The notes below the pieces were generated by a model that made no database searches, had not been told where the DNA came from, and saw nothing but the letters and a program-made list of their open reading frames with translations. Shown one piece after another: positions 63,836 to 64,000 of a stretch of 64,000 nt of DNA. The stretch lies in contig JBGQFW010000009.1 of NCBI GenBank assembly GCA_041497115.1, forward strand, positions 9,684 to 73,683, written 5' to 3'. Origin of the DNA: AR5 sp041497115 (GTDB lineage: Bacteria; Methylomirabilota; Methylomirabilia; Rokubacteriales; CSP1-6). Every line of letters begins with the position of its first letter. Within the stretch, counting starts at the first letter, position 1. The translations under genes were made by a program, and so were the position numbers.

Positions 63836-64000
63836 CATGGGGGCCCCGAAATGGCCCCCAATCCCCCAACGCTCGGCGCGCCCCGGCGGAGCCGTGACGC
63901 GCCTCGATCCCCCAATCCCCCAACGCTCGGCGCGCCCCGGCGGAGCCGTGACGCGCCTCGATCCCCCAATCCCCCGCACGTTCGCGGCACCCCGGCGGAG
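63836..64000 (+). repeat. Structured GC-rich repeat, family 2, copy C (tandem units, truncated by window end)
   Basis: A GGGGGCCCC-GAAATGG-CCCCC head is followed by tandem units of 54 bases, the first two nearly identical, the third diverged and cut by the window end. Each full unit holds a hairpin: GGCGCG (63875-63880) with CGCGCC (63898-63903), inner CGGC (63884-63887) with GCCG (63891-63894) and loop GGA; unit 2 is at 63929-63957. It lies immediately upstream of the cyclase gene, which reads away on the minus strand. Confidence 0.82.

Noticed and set aside
63857..64000. CRISPR array
   Set aside because: Units are fully repetitive over 54 bases with no variable spacers, only three units are present and no cas gene is near.

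Overview
The window is about 64 kb of very GC-rich bacterial chromosome, probably from a Candidatus Rokubacteria (Methylomirabilota) genome or a close relative. That placement is an inference from the gene content: stacked branched-chain amino acid type ABC transporters, many acyl-CoA enzymes, a SoxB, and UGA-recoded selenoproteins. No marker gene in the window proves it. There are no rRNA or tRNA genes, phage structural genes, transposases or CRISPR arrays that I can see. Coding density is very high and no gene-free stretch exceeds 300 bases.

Layout. Bases 1-15100 (+) form one long block: livM-livK-livF-livG, an acyl-CoA synthetase, livH, a hairpin repeat, then livM-livK-livF, an exported truncated haemoglobin, an AMP-ligase-like protein with a broken P-loop, an acyl-CoA dehydrogenase, a BadH-like dehydrogenase, a second copy of the repeat and a PfkB kinase. 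The likely theme is uptake, CoA activation and oxidation of an organic (perhaps alicyclic or aromatic) acid. Bases 15175-18405 hold a transaldolase/phosphoglucose isomerase fusion and a cyclophilin-like protein. Bases 18415-22872 are a lower-GC island with a single 1485-residue helicase-nuclease-zinc-ribbon protein that looks like a transferred defence or DNA-processing gene. Bases 22891-28305 (-) carry an LLM oxidoreductase, a fatty-acyl-AMP ligase, an M28 peptidase, a YbaK deacylase and a PIG-L deacetylase. Bases 28394-34393 (+) carry two membrane proteins, uvrA and pyruvate kinase.

Bases 34390-42408 encode one giant hybrid histidine kinase with 13 tandem GAF domains. After it come an enoyl-CoA hydratase, a glutaredoxin/DinB selenoprotein, a duplicated membrane protein and an FGE-like protein (-), an aminotransferase, a degenerate ThDP enzyme, a rhodanese, an amidohydrolase and a ketoacyl-synthase fusion (-). 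A second selenoprotein pair (thioredoxin-like UPYC protein plus Sec-peroxiredoxin) follows, then a class III aminotransferase, small redox and thioesterase genes, soxB, a methylisocitrate-lyase family enzyme, a TauD-type dioxygenase, an amidase, a hydrolase and a cyclase.

The most striking signals are: (i) three genes in which an in-frame UGA sits exactly at a redox cysteine position and is followed at the right distance by a SECIS-like hairpin; two of them are adjacent and could form a complete peroxide-reduction couple; (ii) the 13-GAF kinase; (iii) the helicase-nuclease island; (iv) two families of dispersed structured repeats whose stems show compensatory changes between copies, plus a hairpin of similar architecture lying in frame inside uvrA; (v) long, nearly perfect inverted repeats between two convergent gene pairs.
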